Assembly: GCA_001586965.3 (NCBI GenBank)
Contig: LUCW03001694.1
Coordinates: 15,001 to 79,000 of the forward strand
Direction: 5' to 3'
From: Sphaeroforma sirkka
Taxonomy: Eukaryota > Opisthokonta > Ichthyosporea > Ichthyophonida
Length of the DNA: 64,000 nucleotides
Under the pieces are notes generated by a model that worked only from the letters and a program-made list of their open reading frames with translations, made no database searches and was not told the origin of the DNA. This document shows, one piece after another, positions 1 to 19,207 of the stretch. The translations under genes and the position numbers were made by a program. Position 1 is the first letter of the stretch; the number at the start of each line of letters is the position of its first letter.

Positions 1-100
1 GTCCAGGCTTCAGTAGCCTCTATGGTATCGACTGGTATCTGCTTACTTCCCAGATTTGCTTGGGTGACTTACCTTTCTGTTCTGCTTTGATACATTGCAG

Positions 101-1658
101 GGTGCTGAAAGAGTTCAAGGAGTGGGACAACGAGTTGAAATATATAGAGCTTCTTCTCAATCAAGACGTGCGCAACAACTCTGCCTGGAATCATAGGCAT
201 TTCGTTATAACAAACACTACAGGTACGTCATATTTTGCTTCTCTAATGTGCGCGCGAAGTTCTCTATTCCAGCGTGTTTAGTTCATAGACCTGTATCAAG
301 AAACGAGCTCTGTATCTCGTATCTTTTCGAATGGTTCTACAAGCGTTACTTCGAAATACTGGGTGTTCATTTCTGTGCTGTACACAATTTGTAAATCATC
401 TCATTGCAAGTGTATCTCAACACGATATATGGCTTCCCTACAGGTTACACGAACGAGGTGGTGGATAGAGAAGTGGTCTACACACTCGCTAAGATCAAAA
501 TCGCACCCAATAACGAAAGTCCGTGGAATTACCTTACGGGTGCACTGCTTTGTGGGAAACTGACGAGCGTACCGGAGGTGAAAACCTTTGCAGAAGAGGT
601 GGGTGCAATATCATCGCGTGGAAGTGCACTTTTGTTGAGAAGTGCAGTGAGTCGCAACTCATTGTTTGTAGTATAAATTCTTGTTATATATATATTTATA
701 TTACCGTTCGAGGTCACAATACAGATGGCATGTATCAAAACTTGCTTAGTGACTATATGTCATGCTTCATCGCGAGGTTGCGTTCACGTTCGCGCGCGAG
801 TACAAGTTTTATTTACAAAGCAGTATACTACGTGAGCTACCCCTATCGTACGTATATTATGGATTCTTCTCTGGAACCAGTGTACTGTGTGCACTCTTGA
901 CCGAGAACGGGCTTGCGCGGTAGGAAGTCAGTTGGCTTGGTTCTTAGACAATTGAGGTGTTATGGCCTGACCTTGGTGCTATGCCGTGTTCGGCAAGCCA
1001 TCACCTTGTAATAAGAACTGCATTTCTTTTGTATACTTGTAAATAAACTGGTCTTTGGTTTCCTCCTATACCAGACACCTGGGCGATCCTACTACACCAG
1101 TGTTGTTGGTAGTGTGAGATAGGATTATCTAGCGGTCGAGTCGAAGGGGGTGCATTGAAGGTTGATGTAGAATCAATTCTCAGACATTGTGCTATACTAA
1201 CTCGATTTCCTATTGCTTGCTGCATCTCTGTAATAGATGATGGACAAAGGTATCAGGTCGCCGTACGTGGCAGCTACCTTGGCGAAAGTATATGAAGAAG
1301 AATTCGCACAGGGAAGGGAAGAGAGCCGGAAGGAAGCGGTAAGATTACTCTAGTAGTGCATGGTATATGTAGCAATTCGGATCATTGTTCGGTGTGTGGT
1401 AACTATGTATACTATTGGTATACATATATTTTGTGTAGAATAATGCACACGTGTAGATTAATGCACACACTAGTATACACTTGATCTTTGTATCAATTGA
1501 TGACCACAGTATTCGTCGTGTTTATTCAACTCAGACATATGTACTTATAGAGAAGCCAGTTTCTGAAAGTGGTTGTATAATTCTGAGCGGATGTATGTGA
1601 CACTACCAAATCAATAATAATAGCATATGTATCTTCTCCGCCCTCAAAATCTTAAATA

Positions 1659-1715
<57 letters not shown>

Positions 1716-1818
1716 TATATAATATAATATATATATATATTTATAAGTATATATATATAAAGATACATACATACATATATATGTATACATATATATACAC
1801 ACATATATATATTTATAA

Positions 1819-1873
<55 letters not shown>

Positions 1874-2106
1874 CATATATACATATACATTCTTATACAT
1901 ACATATATATATGCATATGTAAATATATGCACATACACATATACCTATACTTCTACCTATACATATAAATATAAATATTTATGTACATCTGAACTATGCC
2001 CATCCTATGTCTCCAGGTTAATATGTACGACAAACTCTCATCGAATCTAGATGGTATTCGCAGAGCATACTGGGAGCACCGCAAAGAGGCCTTGCTGTCT
2101 GCGTGA
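101..2106 (+). CDS. FNTA: Protein farnesyltransferase/geranylgeranyltransferase I alpha subunit, 3' part
   Basis: This is the 3' part of a prenyltransferase alpha subunit, the helical-repeat partner that with a beta subunit attaches farnesyl or geranylgeranyl groups to CaaX proteins in the cytosol. Exons read as 101-222, 444-598, 1237-1338 and 2017-2106 (TGA at 2104). All donors begin GTA or GTG and reading phase is kept at each junction. The PFTA-type repeat motifs [12 protein letters not shown] and [12 protein letters not shown] are visible and align with the human alpha subunit (NNSVWNQRYFVI, NESAWNYLKGIL). The C-terminus ends in a helical segment, [11 protein letters not shown]. Upstream exons lie outside the window; bases 1-100 look like intron ending in a good acceptor (ttgcag at 95-100). 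Intron 3 (1339-2016) contains a long (AT)n block. Confidence 0.9.
1661..1975. repeat. (AT)n / (TACA)n microsatellite block
   Basis: The block starts with about 53 bases of pure AT alternation and continues as ATAT/ACAT/AAAT mixtures. It lies inside the last intron of the farnesyltransferase alpha gene. Long Tyr-Ile open frames on both strands here are artefacts of the repeat. Confidence 0.95.
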
Positions 2107-2140
2107 TATATCTACCGTAGTTTCTCACACTTTTTATAAA

Positions 2141-2146
2141 AATAAA
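2141..2146 (+). promoter_or_regulatory. Poly(A) signal AATAAA of the farnesyltransferase alpha gene
   Basis: A canonical AATAAA lies 35 bases after the stop codon of the upstream gene. The next gene ends on the opposite strand at 2380, so the two transcription units converge here. Confidence 0.7.
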
Positions 2147-2370
2147 TTACACACTTTCATACATAAAAATAAAAGTTTGCTTTCGAATGCCAATCAAATT
2201 TGATGCCGAAGGTGCACTATCTTTAGATCTACACCTGCAACTTACAAGAACAATATTAAATTATAAGAACATCACACGGGACGGGATGATCACACAGATA
2301 AAAATTACAAATGCGAGAGAAGATATATCAGACAAAACGTTTATTAATAAGACAGTATACTCTATCACTC

Positions 2371-2376
2371 TTTATT
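2371..2376 (-). promoter_or_regulatory. Poly(A) signal of the PP2A gene
   Basis: TTTATT on the plus strand reads AATAAA on the minus strand, 3 bases after the PP2A stop codon. It is placed unusually close to the stop, so a second A-rich site further on may be used instead. Confidence 0.45.
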
Positions 2377-2379
2377 TGA

Positions 2380-7552
<5,173 letters not shown>

Positions 7553-8824
7553 AATTATATACTTACTGTCTATTGCAAGCAACACTATATCAGCTGATAT
7601 AAGTATATAGTCGGATGCTATGGTTGGAGATGTTATTATGAAACGCTGTGTGCCACCAACAATCTCTGACTGTTATTCCGCGAAACAAAAGTATCTGCAA
7701 TTCTGCATTCTACAGTCTTCGTCAACTCATTCGTCTGTTGGTCGTACTCTGAATAACTCGGGGATAAACAACAATAATTCGGGATTTAAGAATTCTATTT
7801 TTGTCAAAATTTCAGAAATTGTTCAAATTTGTACCTACTCAAAATCTGGTGTATCCTATTATTGGGGCTTTGAATTCCCGATATTCGATATTTGATACGC
7901 GGAATTTGTATATATTTCTGCCAAGTTTTAATTTTTATTTCTCCTCCAACACAATTTTTGGACCAGTTGTTTTGAGCTTTTTTTAAACATTTTTACCCAA
8001 ATATTAAAAAAAATATTCAAATTGTGGCGCCGTGAAATTCCGCTGAGAATTTAAAAACACCCGGTTTACGTGTACGATAAACTTAAATAAGTATATTTTG
8101 TTCTCCTTTTATAGATGCCGCATTTTTCTGCCCTTTTTATTTAAATCGATTATTTTTTCAACATCAACAACCATGGCTTCTGAAAATACTTGAAAAGAAC
8201 ACAACACACACATGATGATTATTCCTACATAGGCGTCATCGGCGTCGCGCCATAATTACAAAACTGATCGAGGTCGATAAGCTCGAATTGTCAAAAATAA
8301 AAAAAATAAAAACTACTTCCACAAAAGAATATTCTATATTCAATGTTCATGTGCGATTTTCTTATTTGTCATTTTCGCATGATGTAACATTTAGTGCCGA
8401 ACTTATCCTCAATTCCTCACCCAAAAAATGTGTCGGAACCTACATGACAATCCTCGCTTTCGTCCTCAATGCGCGCTGTTAGACTAAAGGGCCCGCATTA
8501 TCCTGCTCTACTGTGCTTGTAAGTTGCTCATGATTTCGACTAGTAGATTAAGGTGGATTATTCAGAGCGTTAACAATGAACTTTGACCCTGTATCATGAG
8601 GAAACTACTATTAAAGTAGAAATGAACCAGATTTTTATCAACAATTCGTAAGAAATGTACAGTGGGTCCTGTAAAACCTCGACACATACTGGTGCATGCA
8701 GGGGTTTACTTGCTATGATTGCGGATAAGTGTTGGAAAATACGGCTGGCATTATTTATTAATCAGTAATTTTACAGAATTACTTCTATTATACGATCTGG
8801 TCTCCCAACAGGTAAAAAAAGCAT
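7553..8824. other. Intergenic region between the PP2A start and the UGDH 3' end
   Basis: This 1.27-kb stretch should hold the PP2A promoter next to 7553 and the UGDH 3' end next to 8824. Open frames are short and AT-driven and I recognise no protein in them. A TTTATT at 8754-8759 reads as an AATAAA poly(A) signal for UGDH, 66 bases after its stop. Confidence 0.6.
8754..8759 (-). promoter_or_regulatory. Poly(A) signal of UGDH
   Basis: AATAAA on the minus strand, 66 bases downstream of the UGDH stop codon. Confidence 0.55.
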
Positions 8825-11800
8825 TTAATGCAACTTTCGGCCGATAACGGAAACGTTGTATCCAATCTTTCCCATTTCTTCGACGTCAAGAATTTTGCGG
8901 CCATCAAATAGGAAGGCAGGCTTGTACATGCTGTCGTAGATTTTCTGTAAGATTGTCAATATCGTTAGTATCGTTGTACTGCGTAAATCATAAACAGAAA
9001 AAGTGCATATAGACGCTTGCTAGTATTTTGTCGCACTTCCAAAATAATAAAGACTGTTCATCGAGTTGAAGCGAAAAACATGGTAGCAAGCGTGAACAGT
9101 AATGTATGTTATGAGCAGGGCACATATAGTTGCACTAAACGCACACTGCAATTGATCGGAATAGTGACTACTTGAGCTATGACACGAATACACAATATGA
9201 TCCAAAATAACACACCTGGTAGTCGTAGGTCTTGAACTCGTCCCACTCCGTGCAGACAACAATGGCGTGTGCGTCTTTTGCAGCTTCATAAGGGTCGTGG
9301 GTGATGGTATATAAACTCTTCGCTCTGTCACTAGCCTCAGGGCTCACACCAACGGGAAGCAGATCATGGTCAATTTGTGAATCGGGTACTTGTGGATCGT
9401 AGATACTAACGGCCGCACCCTCGTCCATAAGGTATTGGATAACATCAATAGACGCGGATTCACGGGTATCTCCGGTATCCTTCTTGAAGGCAAATCCGAA
9501 CACACATATCTTTTTGCCGGTGACGGTGTTGAATAGACTGCGCACAATAGACAGCGAGAAGCGCCTCTTCTGATAGTCATTAAGGTCTACCACCTGTTGC
9601 CAATAGGCGGCAACCTCGTGCAAGTTGTATGTTTTGCACAGGTACACCAAATTCAGGATATCCTTCTGGAAACAGGACCCTCCGAAACCCACACTGGCTT
9701 TTAAGAACTTGGATCCGATACGCTGATCTCTGCCGATGGCGTGGGCAACTTCGTCCACATCCGCACCGGTGGCCTCACACAGCGCCGAGATAGAGTTGAT
9801 TGACGAGATACGTTGCGCCAAGAAAGCATTGGCAGTCAATTTGGATAACTCAGACGACCAAGTGTTTGTGGTGATGATGTTGCTGCGATCCACCCAGTTG
9901 GCGTATACATCACAAAGGGCCTGGACACCAATCTGACCGTTCTCGTCTTCGTCTCCACCAATCAAAACACGATCGGGGTTCATTAGATCGGGGATGGCGG
10001 TTCCTTCTGCCAAAAACTGTGGCAATCGGGGTTGGATACAAATTAAGTACAATTTCGTCTCGTAGCACACCCTTGTTTCGCATAATACTATACAGGGTAT
10101 ACGATGAGGGTCTGATGATAATTAGTTGATACTACACATATAGTGCGAGGGTCCGTGAATAGTTGCACAAAAACGCAAATATTGACTTGATATTTTCAGT
10201 ACTCACCTCGGGGTTCGACAGAATGGTATACGCGACTCCAGGGGTTGTGTTGGCCTGCAAGATAGTTCGGATGGCTTCGCCGGACTTAACGGGTACTGTA
10301 GACTTCTCAACGACAATCTTTGAGCTCTTGGAAACGGCTGCAATGCGACGTGCGGCCGACTCTAGATACTTCAGATCAGCAGCGGATCCTTTGCCCATTC
10401 CAAATGTCTACAAATCGAATATTAGTGCGTATTAAATCAGGTGATTGGATTGACTATTTGAACACAGTCATCTATACTATACTAGGCATATACTTCTCTG
10501 GACTGACTGTGATTACAGAACTTTTACAGTAGTGTGATGGATGACTCAACTGATATGCGCTAGCATGGGATCTGTCTACAGAAGAAATGTACAGCTTACT
10601 TGTCTACTACTCTGGCATAAGTTTCGACGTAAGCTAACCAGTAGAAATTTCCTACATCGTACAAGGATGCATATGCGGGCGTTAAATCCAGGATCGTTCC
10701 TACATCAGATAAACCGACTACTATGGTGTTACACAATAGTGACGACACAAGTGCGTGTCAGACCTTACTAACGTATCAGCCTCAATCCCAAACCTATTTC
10801 AATCGTGCTGAGTTCGTTTGATAGGCGAGGGCGGGGGCACATGTTGGAACTGAAATCGTCCCCGGCATGTGTATTAATATCAACCACCAACACAACGCCA
10901 TATATGCAAGTCGTAATTTCGCACGCGTTTGTTTCCCCGTACCCGTATGTGACAACTAGACTGCATCACAAAGCGTAGTCTATACAGGCATGAAACGTGG
11001 GCGATAGCTGAATATATGATTACCTTTGTAGGGGTGTTTACAGAGACAAAGATCAGATCTGCTTCTAGGATGGCTGTGTCGATTTCAGTAGTGAAAAATA
11101 GATTCTTTCCCCGGCGCTCTTTAACCACCTCGAATAATCCAGGCTCGTAGATAGGCAGCGTATCGCTGTTCCAGGCATCAATACGAGACTGTGAATGCAT
11201 CGGAGGGAGTACGGATAAGGACAAGAATCGGACTACCGTAAATAGTTTGAAATTAAAATAAGTATAAGCAATATTAGCAGTCGATGTATAACTGTAAATG
11301 AAGTCTTCGATTGGTATTGAAATAAATTAGTCAAGCAGCTATACGAGAGCCAATGATATGTGTATACAGTATATACATATTTTCTTAAGACTGGATAGCA
11401 TAGTTGCGTCTCCTAAGCCTACGTACGTCACAACTAGGATACTTCATGGTTATTGCGATTTGCTTCTAGACACGAGGAATAGTTCGATATGAGATACAGC
11501 AAAATGAAACCTTGGCTGTACCCATGAAAACAAAACAATAGAGAAAACGAGCCTCTTATTTGTTTAGAACAGTGGGTGGCCATCGCAAGATAACGGGGTG
11601 TAGTGATATTTAGAATATTTCCGGAAGGTATTGAATCTCAATACAGATAATACATAATAAAACTCGTTCTATCAGCTCCCAACAAGCTAGGAATATTGAT
11701 TAATAGAACGTGCGGTTGTGATATAGTAGAGGTGGTGGTGGGTGTGGCAAAAAAATAACTATGATAGTTTCTGTATTGCGCAGAAACTTTGATAAGCTAG

Positions 11801-12202
11801 AATCGATACAATTCTTTCGTACCAGCATATTTGGAGTGCGTCTCGTACATAACTGCTAATAGTCGTACTACAAAGTGAACACTTCTTACACGTCAGTTTA
11901 GTTGTAAATAACGAAACTCCACACTACGACGAACTAACTACTCCGCACATGAAGCGATCCAAAACTTTAAATACGGGATTTTTAGTTCTGAGGGTCAATT
12001 TGAGATAGATGACCCTGAACAAATGAATGTCGAGTCTTAACGCTTTCGAATATCATATCGTCGTACCTACCTGATTGAGATCTACAACAGTGACTTGCAC
12101 GTGGGGCGCCTTCAGGGCAATAACTGCCATAGTTGGACCACCGACATAGCCAGCGCCGATGCAGCAGATCTTATTAACGGTATTCGGGACGCTGAGGGTC
12201 AT
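8825..12202 (-). CDS. UGDH: UDP-glucose 6-dehydrogenase
   Basis: This cytosolic enzyme oxidises UDP-glucose to UDP-glucuronate with two NAD+, supplying precursor for glycosaminoglycans and other uronate glycans. Five exons on the minus strand are 12202-12071, 11188-11024, 10407-10207, 10016-9216 and 8944-8825, giving 472 residues (human 494). All junctions fall at phase 0. The N-terminal Rossmann motif is GAGYVGGPT, the central segment has [19 protein letters not shown], and the catalytic Cys is in [10 protein letters not shown] (about residue 281). The UDP-binding half has [15 protein letters not shown] and a C-terminal FDGRKILD. Compared with the animal enzyme it lacks about 20 residues of the flexible C-terminal tail. 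Start codon and all motifs agree with the family, so I see no sign of decay. Confidence 0.97.
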
Positions 12203-13929
12203 TATGCTAAGGTTTGTGTATGTGTGGCTATAGTGTGTACACAATATATATATATATATATATGTATATATGAATTGAAACGAATACATTTGTTGTTTTC
12301 ACTTTTCATCACCATAGTGAGAGAAAATATGACCCTTTTTCAAAAAAGTTTGATGACATTGTGTACAAACAACAAACTCAACCCCCTTTTTTTTAAAAAC
12401 AAAATGTGCAAAAAGGGGGTAGACGTATGTTATGTATAAACTATAACTAACGGAGAACTATTTTAGGACCATTGGCGATCCTATTGAAAAAAACATTATG
12501 GTATTGTCTGAAACTAAGGAGTGTTCAGTATTGTAGCTGGTCTTTTTATGGAAACAATCCAAATTATCAACTCCAGACTCCAGGAGCGCTCCAACAATCA
12601 GTGAGATCTCTTCTTGTGAAATGTGTGTGGTGATGATTGATGAACACGAGGACCAGAGTGGACAGTGGCCCGTGGGTGGTTCAATTTTTAATAATAATAT
12701 TAATAAAATAATAGTTAATATAGCATCCGATATAAGGCCAAAGTTATCTACGATATTTGCTCTTAAATTACCCACACACGGTAGAGGGCTAGTAGAGAGG
12801 CAGAGTATGTATACTGTAGAAGTATGTATTTACTTGGCAGTTTAGACAGTTTCAAAGCAAATATTTATATGCGCTTCCCCAGCAGCAGAGTGCGAATTCA
12901 CTCATAATATCAATACAAGCATCGTACAGCACATGTTGGAATTTGTCTAGCTGGTTGTTTGAAAACAACATTATACTCTGTACGATATGCAGTTAATAAA
13001 ACGTCACCCTATTCGAGAGAAATAGTTTTTATTTGCATGTGATCCATACTACTTGGGTACAAACGGCAAAACTAGTTGAATACTGCGGCCGCCGCCCTGC
13101 CTGATTATACAAGGAATTACCAATTCGCCATCCACCTTTTAGCTCTCTACTTCTTGAGACAAGAAGTAGAGAGCGAGTAGTTAGAAACGAATTAAAGATT
13201 TTAGAAAATCGGCTAGTTGGGAGGAGTAACGATAGCCCACTCATATAAGGTAGAGATAGTTCAAGATACTTTTATACACGACTGATAAGAGGAGGAATGG
13301 TACCGGGCCACCGGCTATACATAGTTATGTACATGGTGGATACATAATATAACTAGAAGTCATTTTAGAGGGTTACCTGACTATCGCAGTGTGGCAACCA
13401 TAGACATTTGAGATGCTAGGAAAGATTCCGGCGGATTTTTGTTACTGTTTTTATGCCAATAAAACAATGCGGTTCGAAAGCATGTTCATCATATGCACAT
13501 ATATACTTTATAATTACTAAGTTCAAGAATTTATCCACTATTTTGCATCAGGCCACTTTGCCGTATTCGCCCACACCACAGAATAATCACAGCAAAACTT
13601 ACTTCAGAACAGTATCGTGTATATGTGTGGGAACGTGTACAGGCGCAGACTTGCTTATGTGTTAATGAATATAGCAGAATTTATTGATTCAGCAGTGCCG
13701 TATGCGTATGTGAGGAATTATACAGGTTTATACATATATCGATTGAATATGGTAAATATTGTATATTTCTTGCTCGCTTCTTTGACTATCAATGTCTTCC
13801 ACTTTGCTGCAACAATTTTAGGGTTGTGGCGGCTGTCTTATATACTGAAAGCCAGATGCGAAGTTTAATCGGAGCAACAAGTGACTCACTCGCATTTTAA
13901 TACCAACATATTAGATACGATTTACCCAA
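12203..13929. other. Intergenic region upstream of UGDH
   Basis: No gene is recognised with confidence. Next to UGDH there is a short (AT)n tract (about 12246-12262), then an 11-bp inverted repeat (12381-12391 with 12410-12420). A minus-strand open frame of 105 codons covers 12458-12775, with a hydrophobic stretch and no family match that I can name. A perfect 15-bp hairpin lies at 13142-13174. The rest is unremarkable AT-rich sequence. Confidence 0.5.
13142..13174. other. Perfect 15-bp inverted repeat with a 3-base loop
   Basis: Left arm 13142-13156 and right arm 13160-13174 are exact reverse complements (arm GCTCTCTACTTCTTG), separated by AGA. It lies in non-coding sequence. It could fold as an RNA hairpin on either strand or as a DNA cruciform; no function is known. 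Confidence 0.85.
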
Positions 13930-14440
13930 TCAAGGATTATAGGGTTGTATTCTGATCACCGTGCTCTCGCTTTCATAAAATGCGCCGCGTTGCTTGTTGA
14001 TCAGCGTCTGGAACTCATAGCCGTGAGAGAGATGTATGATATTTTTTTTGTACCCGTTCAATGTTTACACCCGTTCATTTACCCTAGAATCTAGATGGAA
14101 CATATATTTTTTTCGATAAGGCGCTAAAATTAAGGGTATCACGGGTGAAATAGGGTGGACAATATGGTACATGTTAAAGAGTTTAAAGAGACTTCGTTGT
14201 CCGAGTTCGGCCAATCAACATCTTCAGCAATTGAGTAGGAGTGTATGTACAGACTACTCTCGGTGTCATTTTCGACCGCGTGCATTTGTGTACCTCAGCA
14301 GTTATCTTCAATGTAGGTAGTGGTTGCTTGAAACAGATGGAACGCGCCTCTATAACTTCAATAGTTACTGTTGGATACTTTGGTGCACACCTTTCGTACA
14401 GCAGCCGGTGTTGAAACCTTAGTCTTACCAAAAAACTATA
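13930..14440 (-). CDS. Possible RWD-like protein, two exons (tentative)
   Basis: Two minus-strand open segments join in phase. The first is 14440-14294, 49 codons, with acceptor attgcag before it and donor gag|gtacac after it. The second is 14007-13930, 26 codons ending in TGA. The first contains VRLRF and, further on, KYPTVTIEVIEA, which recalls the strand-YP-strand core of RWD domains (GCN2, RWDD1). The usual second Pro of the YPxxxP motif is missing and the spacing is longer than usual, so the family call is weak. There is no initiator Met in these exons, so an upstream exon is required. It would have to lie within or beyond the candidate plus-strand gene at 14495-15120. Confidence 0.33.
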
Positions 14441-14494
14441 CTGCAATTTACAAATACTAGTGTCCGGGTTTTCTCACTCTCACAATTATTGACA

Positions 14495-14937
14495 ATGGCT
14501 AATCATAACGCTGCGAGGTCGATGGTGAGTTAAGTACACGTATACAGATAACTACTGATTTGAATGCGAGGTCTATGAATTACCAAACAACACATGAGAG
14601 ATATGATTCAAACTTCGACAAACTGTCTGTATATCAGATGAAAATTTGCCAATTTCACTTTCACTATATGTTTAAAAAAAAAAAGACAACAAATGAGGTC
14701 GAAATCCCACAGAAGTACAGTAGAGACGCAGAACTAATTATATGGCCAAGTATAAAGAAGAAGAAAAAGAAAAACAGAAACAATCACGAACGATCCCGAG
14801 CAGATGGCTGACGGACGTTGACAGGTAAATTTTGAAATCCTATAAGCAGCTTAATTATCACGGAAACCGGCCAAATTTGGTTGCTGGATATATTCATACA
14901 TCGCAGCTACGCAGCATTCACTATACACGCCTTAGTA

Positions 14938-14989
<52 letters not shown>

Positions 14990-15120
14990 TGTTTTAAAAA
15001 CACTTTCTGACGAAGAATTGAACAAGAACTGTCAAAATTAGCGACACTTTAACTCCAAGCGAATCTGCAAACGTACATTGCGGCTTTAAACTCATCCAGG
15101 AGGAGGACGAAGATAACTGA
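14495..15120 (+). CDS. Possible small basic protein of 74 residues (tentative)
   Basis: A plus-strand model can be assembled from 14495-14524 (MANHNAARSM, then donor GTGAGT), 14724-14824 (33 codons, Lys/Glu-rich, ending at donor GTAAAT) and 15027-15120 (ending EEDEDN and TGA). Phase is kept throughout. The sequence has non-repetitive, protein-like composition, but I do not recognise a family. The acceptor of exon 3 (aacaag) is poor, and an (AT)n tract at 14941-14982 sits in intron 2. The model conflicts with a simple reading of the minus-strand candidate next to it, unless one is nested in the other. It ends 40 bases before the NDUFA12 stop on the other strand. Confidence 0.3.
14941..14982. 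repeat. (AT)n microsatellite
   Basis: Pure AT alternation of about 42 bases, in a probable intron or spacer. Confidence 0.95.
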
Positions 15121-15160
15121 TGATGTGGTCCAATCACAACGGGAAGAGAGGATTTACTGA

Positions 15161-15860
15161 CTATGTGGAGGCATTAGGATCCCACTCGTGCACTTTCTTC
15201 GCTGTGGTGCGGAAGGGCACGTACTCGTTTTTGGAGCCAGTCCCAGTGGCCCATTTCTTGGGAGAACTCTCCCACTTGGGATGCCACACGGGGCTCTGTG
15301 AAGGCGGGTCGTCGGTCATGTAATGCAACCAACGGTGCCTGTATAAGCGGTGATAGTTTCAAGTGAACTATGTAAGTATAAACAAGCGTACAGACCATAT
15401 CCTGTGCTTAGGTATTGCAATCTAAACAAAATAGTATAAATCAACTACAAGAAGAGTATGATACCGATGCGCGGAACACCCATGGGAGATTTACCGTATA
15501 CATACAGCATCTAACGACGGTCTGGCATACAAGCCTTTCCAAGAGTAAGATTCACTGTGATATACTGCCAGTTAATTGCGAAAACGACATTCGTAGGTGG
15601 AAGATGAGTACGCAGGACATACCATTCTGGAGCAATCGTGGTGGGATCTTTAGTCTTGACATCGGCAAATCTGCTACGACCTGAGGAGAAAACAATAGAA
15701 AATCTTTATCATCATTGACATCGACAATAAGTACTCTTTATATCTGGCACAATAGCCAAATCTACGTACACACCTGAGTATAGGTTTAGACACACACACA
15801 CGTACACACACACACAAGTATATACATAATTACATATAAATTGCACATACGAATATTTGC

Positions 15861-15891
<31 letters not shown>

Positions 15892-16260
15892 TAATAACAC
15901 AGATACAATCAGATTGATATATCACGCGCGTACGGATGAAAATGGTAATAGCATTATCGAGATAAATCGAACATACTTACCCATATCCATAAAAGCTATG
16001 TAGTTTCAAATAACGAGAACAGAAATGTACAAACAATATACTGCAAAAGCGAAAACACCGAGCGGAATTAACTATGTTTTGGGGTTTACAAGTCGATCAT
16101 AGAAATTACCAAAGATGTATGACTTGTCCTGGAAGTATCTGTTGCCATTGACATCAGTGCCGATCAATATTCCCGTACGCAACTCCTTGTACTTCGATCC
16201 TTTGTCAACCATTCCCTTGATGCCTCCTAACTCCTTAATCCGGTTCAAAAATTTCGACAT
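15161..16260 (-). CDS. NDUFA12: NADH dehydrogenase (complex I) accessory subunit NDUFA12 / B17.2
   Basis: This is an accessory subunit of mitochondrial complex I, bound on the matrix arm. Three exons on the minus strand are 16260-16110, 15680-15623 and 15338-15161, giving 128 residues (human 145). Diagnostic segments are GTDVNGNRYFQD (family GxDxxGNxYYE), APEWHRWLHYMTDDPPS (PPEWHRWLHSMTDDPPT in human) and the C-terminal YVPFRTTAKKVHEWDP. Phases 1 and 2 at the two introns are satisfied, and the Trp of PEW is split across the second junction. A good acceptor (tattcag) lies 6 bases upstream of the ATG, so the 5' UTR is probably interrupted by an intron. No separate mitochondrial presequence is evident, as is usual for this subunit. 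Confidence 0.96.
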
Positions 16261-16739
16261 ATTGACCTGAATATGAAAAAACCAGGATAAATAGCATGTT
16301 TTGTACACTTTTGACTAGACTGTATTGTCGAAGAAACTGCGGAAGTCAAGCTCTATTTTACATGAATGTTTGAAGTTCCCGGAAAGAGCTTTCAGATACA
16401 CGAGTAAGACTGAGTGAGATATCTTTCATGTCAACAAGGTTTGCGCGAGATGAAGCATACTATAGATGATATTTTTATATGCAAGCAAGACATCTGTACC
16501 AAGACACATACACATTCACTACTTAAGTCGATATTTTCTTTGGTACAACCGCATATGAAAGAACAAAATCAGAATTGATTGAATATGTTTATGCGATTCA
16601 TTACAAGTAATTAGTTACTACACAATGACTGGGACAAAAGTCAATTTATTCACATAGCGAATAATGAATATTGCAAATAAAAAATTTATCTATAATTCAA
16701 ATAGTGCGTGATTTCTTTGATACAAGAAACTCATTCATG

Positions 16740-17870
<1,131 letters not shown>

Positions 17871-18662
17871 CAATTATGTCTATTCGTATGAAAATAGAAA
17901 CATATAATTATAATTAGAATATGTTTATGTGTACATATTTAGAGTTCGATCAACTCGACAACCACACCCGTGATCAGATTTGTATCGACTTGCAGGACGC
18001 GCATAGTATAAACTAAAATGTTTGACGGGAGCCGATAAATTGCTCGTTCTAATAGGAAGAAACTCACGCGATACTGAAACGTAATATATGCTTCCATAGC
18101 TTCGCTTTAAGAGTAGCCGTGTATACTATAACACCACGTTTTGCACTCAATATAGTGCCACATGTAGGAGCGCATTTTAACCTGTGGTAGCTTTGAAACT
18201 AGGATTCTCGTATAAAGTATATCCCGTCGTAACGCCGCAATGCACATAGTTAGTGAACATACCTTCCACCCCTATAGGTACGAAACGTCAATTCAAATTT
18301 ACTACTATTGAGCTATCTCTAACTGCTATGAGCCTGGCACGGAGGAGTTTTTTATATATATGTAGTACAGTCCTAAAAGCAGTCGTACCGAACTACACAT
18401 GCTAATTAAATATTCACCGAAATAGGATGGTTTATTTCCAGAAAATATCCATATTAACAAAGGTATGCACAGCATATTTATTTACTACTACTTATACTAC
18501 ATGTAAACACATCCCTATGGTAAAGTATATTAAGGCCCCGTGCTTGTAGGGACACAATCTATAATAATAACAGTCAGTTCAAATTAATTTCCTCTTGGGC
18601 AAGCAGCTGTGTCACTAGTTTAGTATGTATTCTTAACTTTAGAAAGTCTATCCACAACACAC

Positions 18663-18666
<4 letters not shown>

Positions 18667-18723
<57 letters not shown>

Positions 18724-18793
18724 TATCACACATCACACACACACATCACACACACATCACATATATATATATATATATATGTAAAATATATAA

Positions 18794-18829
<36 letters not shown>

Positions 18830-18929
18830 GCATATATATGTACATATACAAAACGCACATACACATCATTAATATATATATATAAATATACAAAACATAC
18901 ATACACACATATATAGATTATAGTGACAC

Positions 18930-18990
<61 letters not shown>

Positions 18991-19151
18991 TATATATACA
19001 TACATACATGCATGCATACATATACATATATATATATATGTATATATATATGTATATATATATATACATAGATTTATAGATATATAGATATGTAGATATA
19101 TAGATATATAGGTGTATAGATATAAATAGATATAGATATAGATATATATAT

Positions 19152-19205
<54 letters not shown>
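18667..19205. repeat. Compound (AT)n / (TAGATA)n microsatellite array
   Basis: (AT)n tracts alternate with (CACAT)n and, at about 19070-19150, with a GATATA-type run. It lies downstream of the 3' end of the minus-strand 521-residue gene. Confidence 0.95.

Positions 19206-19207
<2 letters not shown>

Noticed and set aside
12458-12775. Minus-strand 105-codon frame as a gene
   Set aside because: No motif, no clear exon junctions and a competing plus-strand frame; kept only as a note in the intergenic entry.
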